A stretch of DNA of 46,517 nt. Origin: Bacillus sp. 2B10. Lineage in GTDB: Bacteria > Pseudomonadota > Alphaproteobacteria > Sphingomonadales > Sphingomonadaceae. Under the pieces are notes generated by a model. The model saw only the letters and a list, made by a program, of their open reading frames with translations. It ran no database searches and was not told where the DNA came from. The stretch spans positions 1-46,517 of the forward strand of contig RPSH01000029.1 of NCBI GenBank assembly GCA_003946805.1. Direction: 5' to 3'. Below, piece by piece: positions 46,325 to 46,517 of this stretch (positions within the stretch are counted from its first letter, which is position 1; each line of letters begins with the position of its first letter). The position numbers were made by a program, and so were the translations under genes.

Positions 46325-46517
46325 ATGGCTTACGCTGACCAAAAAGCAGGTAGTGGCCGGATCGTCGCGCTGATCATCGTGGGGATTCTCCACGTCGTGA
46401 TCGGTTATGCGTTCATTTCCGGCCTTGCCTACAAATATGTGAAGAAGGTGACTGAGGATACCGAGACGTTCGACGTCGAGGAGCCGCCACCCCCGCCGGA
46501 GGAAATCCCTCCTCCCC
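46325..46517 (+). CDS. TonB-like energy transducer, N-terminal part
   Basis: The first 64 residues are readable; the gene runs off the window. A short cytosolic N-terminus is followed by one membrane helix (RIVALIIVGILHVVIGYAFI, with the conserved His) and the start of the acidic/proline-rich periplasmic linker (EEPPPPPEEIPPP). TonB couples the proton-motive force to outer-membrane receptors through ExbB/ExbD. AGAGGAG at 46306-46312 lies 12 bp before the ATG. Confidence 0.88.
   Translation, partial: MAYADQKAGSGRIVALIIVGILHVVIGYAFISGLAYKYVKKVTEDTETFDVEEPPPPPEEIPPP

Overview
The window reads as ordinary chromosome of a high-GC alphaproteobacterium of the Sphingomonadaceae, most likely Sphingomonas. 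The pointers are an E1-beta subunit (PdhB) carrying its own lipoyl domain, the eno / ftsB / pdhA / pdhB neighbourhood, the rpoD-dnaG-yqeY-carAB-greA block, many GTG and TTG starts, short overlapping junctions, and the sphingomonad style of the protein sequences. This placement comes from reading the proteins, not from a search. I support 47 protein genes, one of them cut by each window end. I see no tRNA, rRNA or CRISPR array.

Layout. Positions 1-316 hold the tail of an IS630-type transposase and a 121-bp imperfect palindrome. From 317 to 7796 lies an envelope-flavoured region: a large two-TM coiled-coil protein, a His-less Hpt-like protein, and a minus-strand run of an unknown gene, a MoxR ATPase, a CHAP amidase, a GT-C-type membrane protein and a CoxE-like VWA protein. 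From 7939 to 18776 is the housekeeping block rpoD, dnaG, yqeY, carA, (a small AT-richer lipoprotein gene), carB, greA and a rhomboid protease. From 18939 to 20884 are a DUF4170 gene and a four-gene YqjD/YqjE-like inner-membrane operon with a clear intrinsic terminator. From 21028 to 26149 are eno, a VOC protein, csaA, ftsB, pdhA and pdhB. From 26241 to 29460 is a translationally coupled TadG-TadE-TadE operon. From 29564 to 36444 are an NDUFAF6-like phytoene-synthase-fold protein, an EF-hand protein, a MerR regulator with an acyl-CoA dehydrogenase, purC, a DUF4349 lipoprotein, and a divergent hydrolase/TetR pair. From 36505 to 42883 are parC, a GGDEF-EAL protein, and the overlapping DUF1285-CoA pyrophosphatase-CCA transferase operon. 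From 42924 to the end are a GNAT gene, folB coupled to a pteridine-reductase-like SDR, a repeat-filled gap, a secreted unknown protein and the start of tonB.

How the genes fit together. The MoxR-VWA pair with a secreted CHAP amidase and a lipid-linked-sugar transferase between them looks like an envelope or peptidoglycan maturation unit. PdhA and PdhB form the E1 half of pyruvate dehydrogenase. FolB plus the SDR suggest pterin synthesis and reduction. The MerR gene with a perfect operator palindrome in front of an acyl-CoA dehydrogenase is a classic acyl-CoA catabolism switch.

No clearly new system stands out. The observations most worth a second look are: the five-gene MoxR/CHAP/GT-C/VWA run; the AT-rich lipoprotein inside carAB; the FolB-coupled SDR whose catalytic Asp, Tyr and Lys have pteridine-reductase spacing; the Hpt-like protein with Phe in place of its phospho-His; and the rule that every dispersed palindromic repeat here sits between convergent genes.
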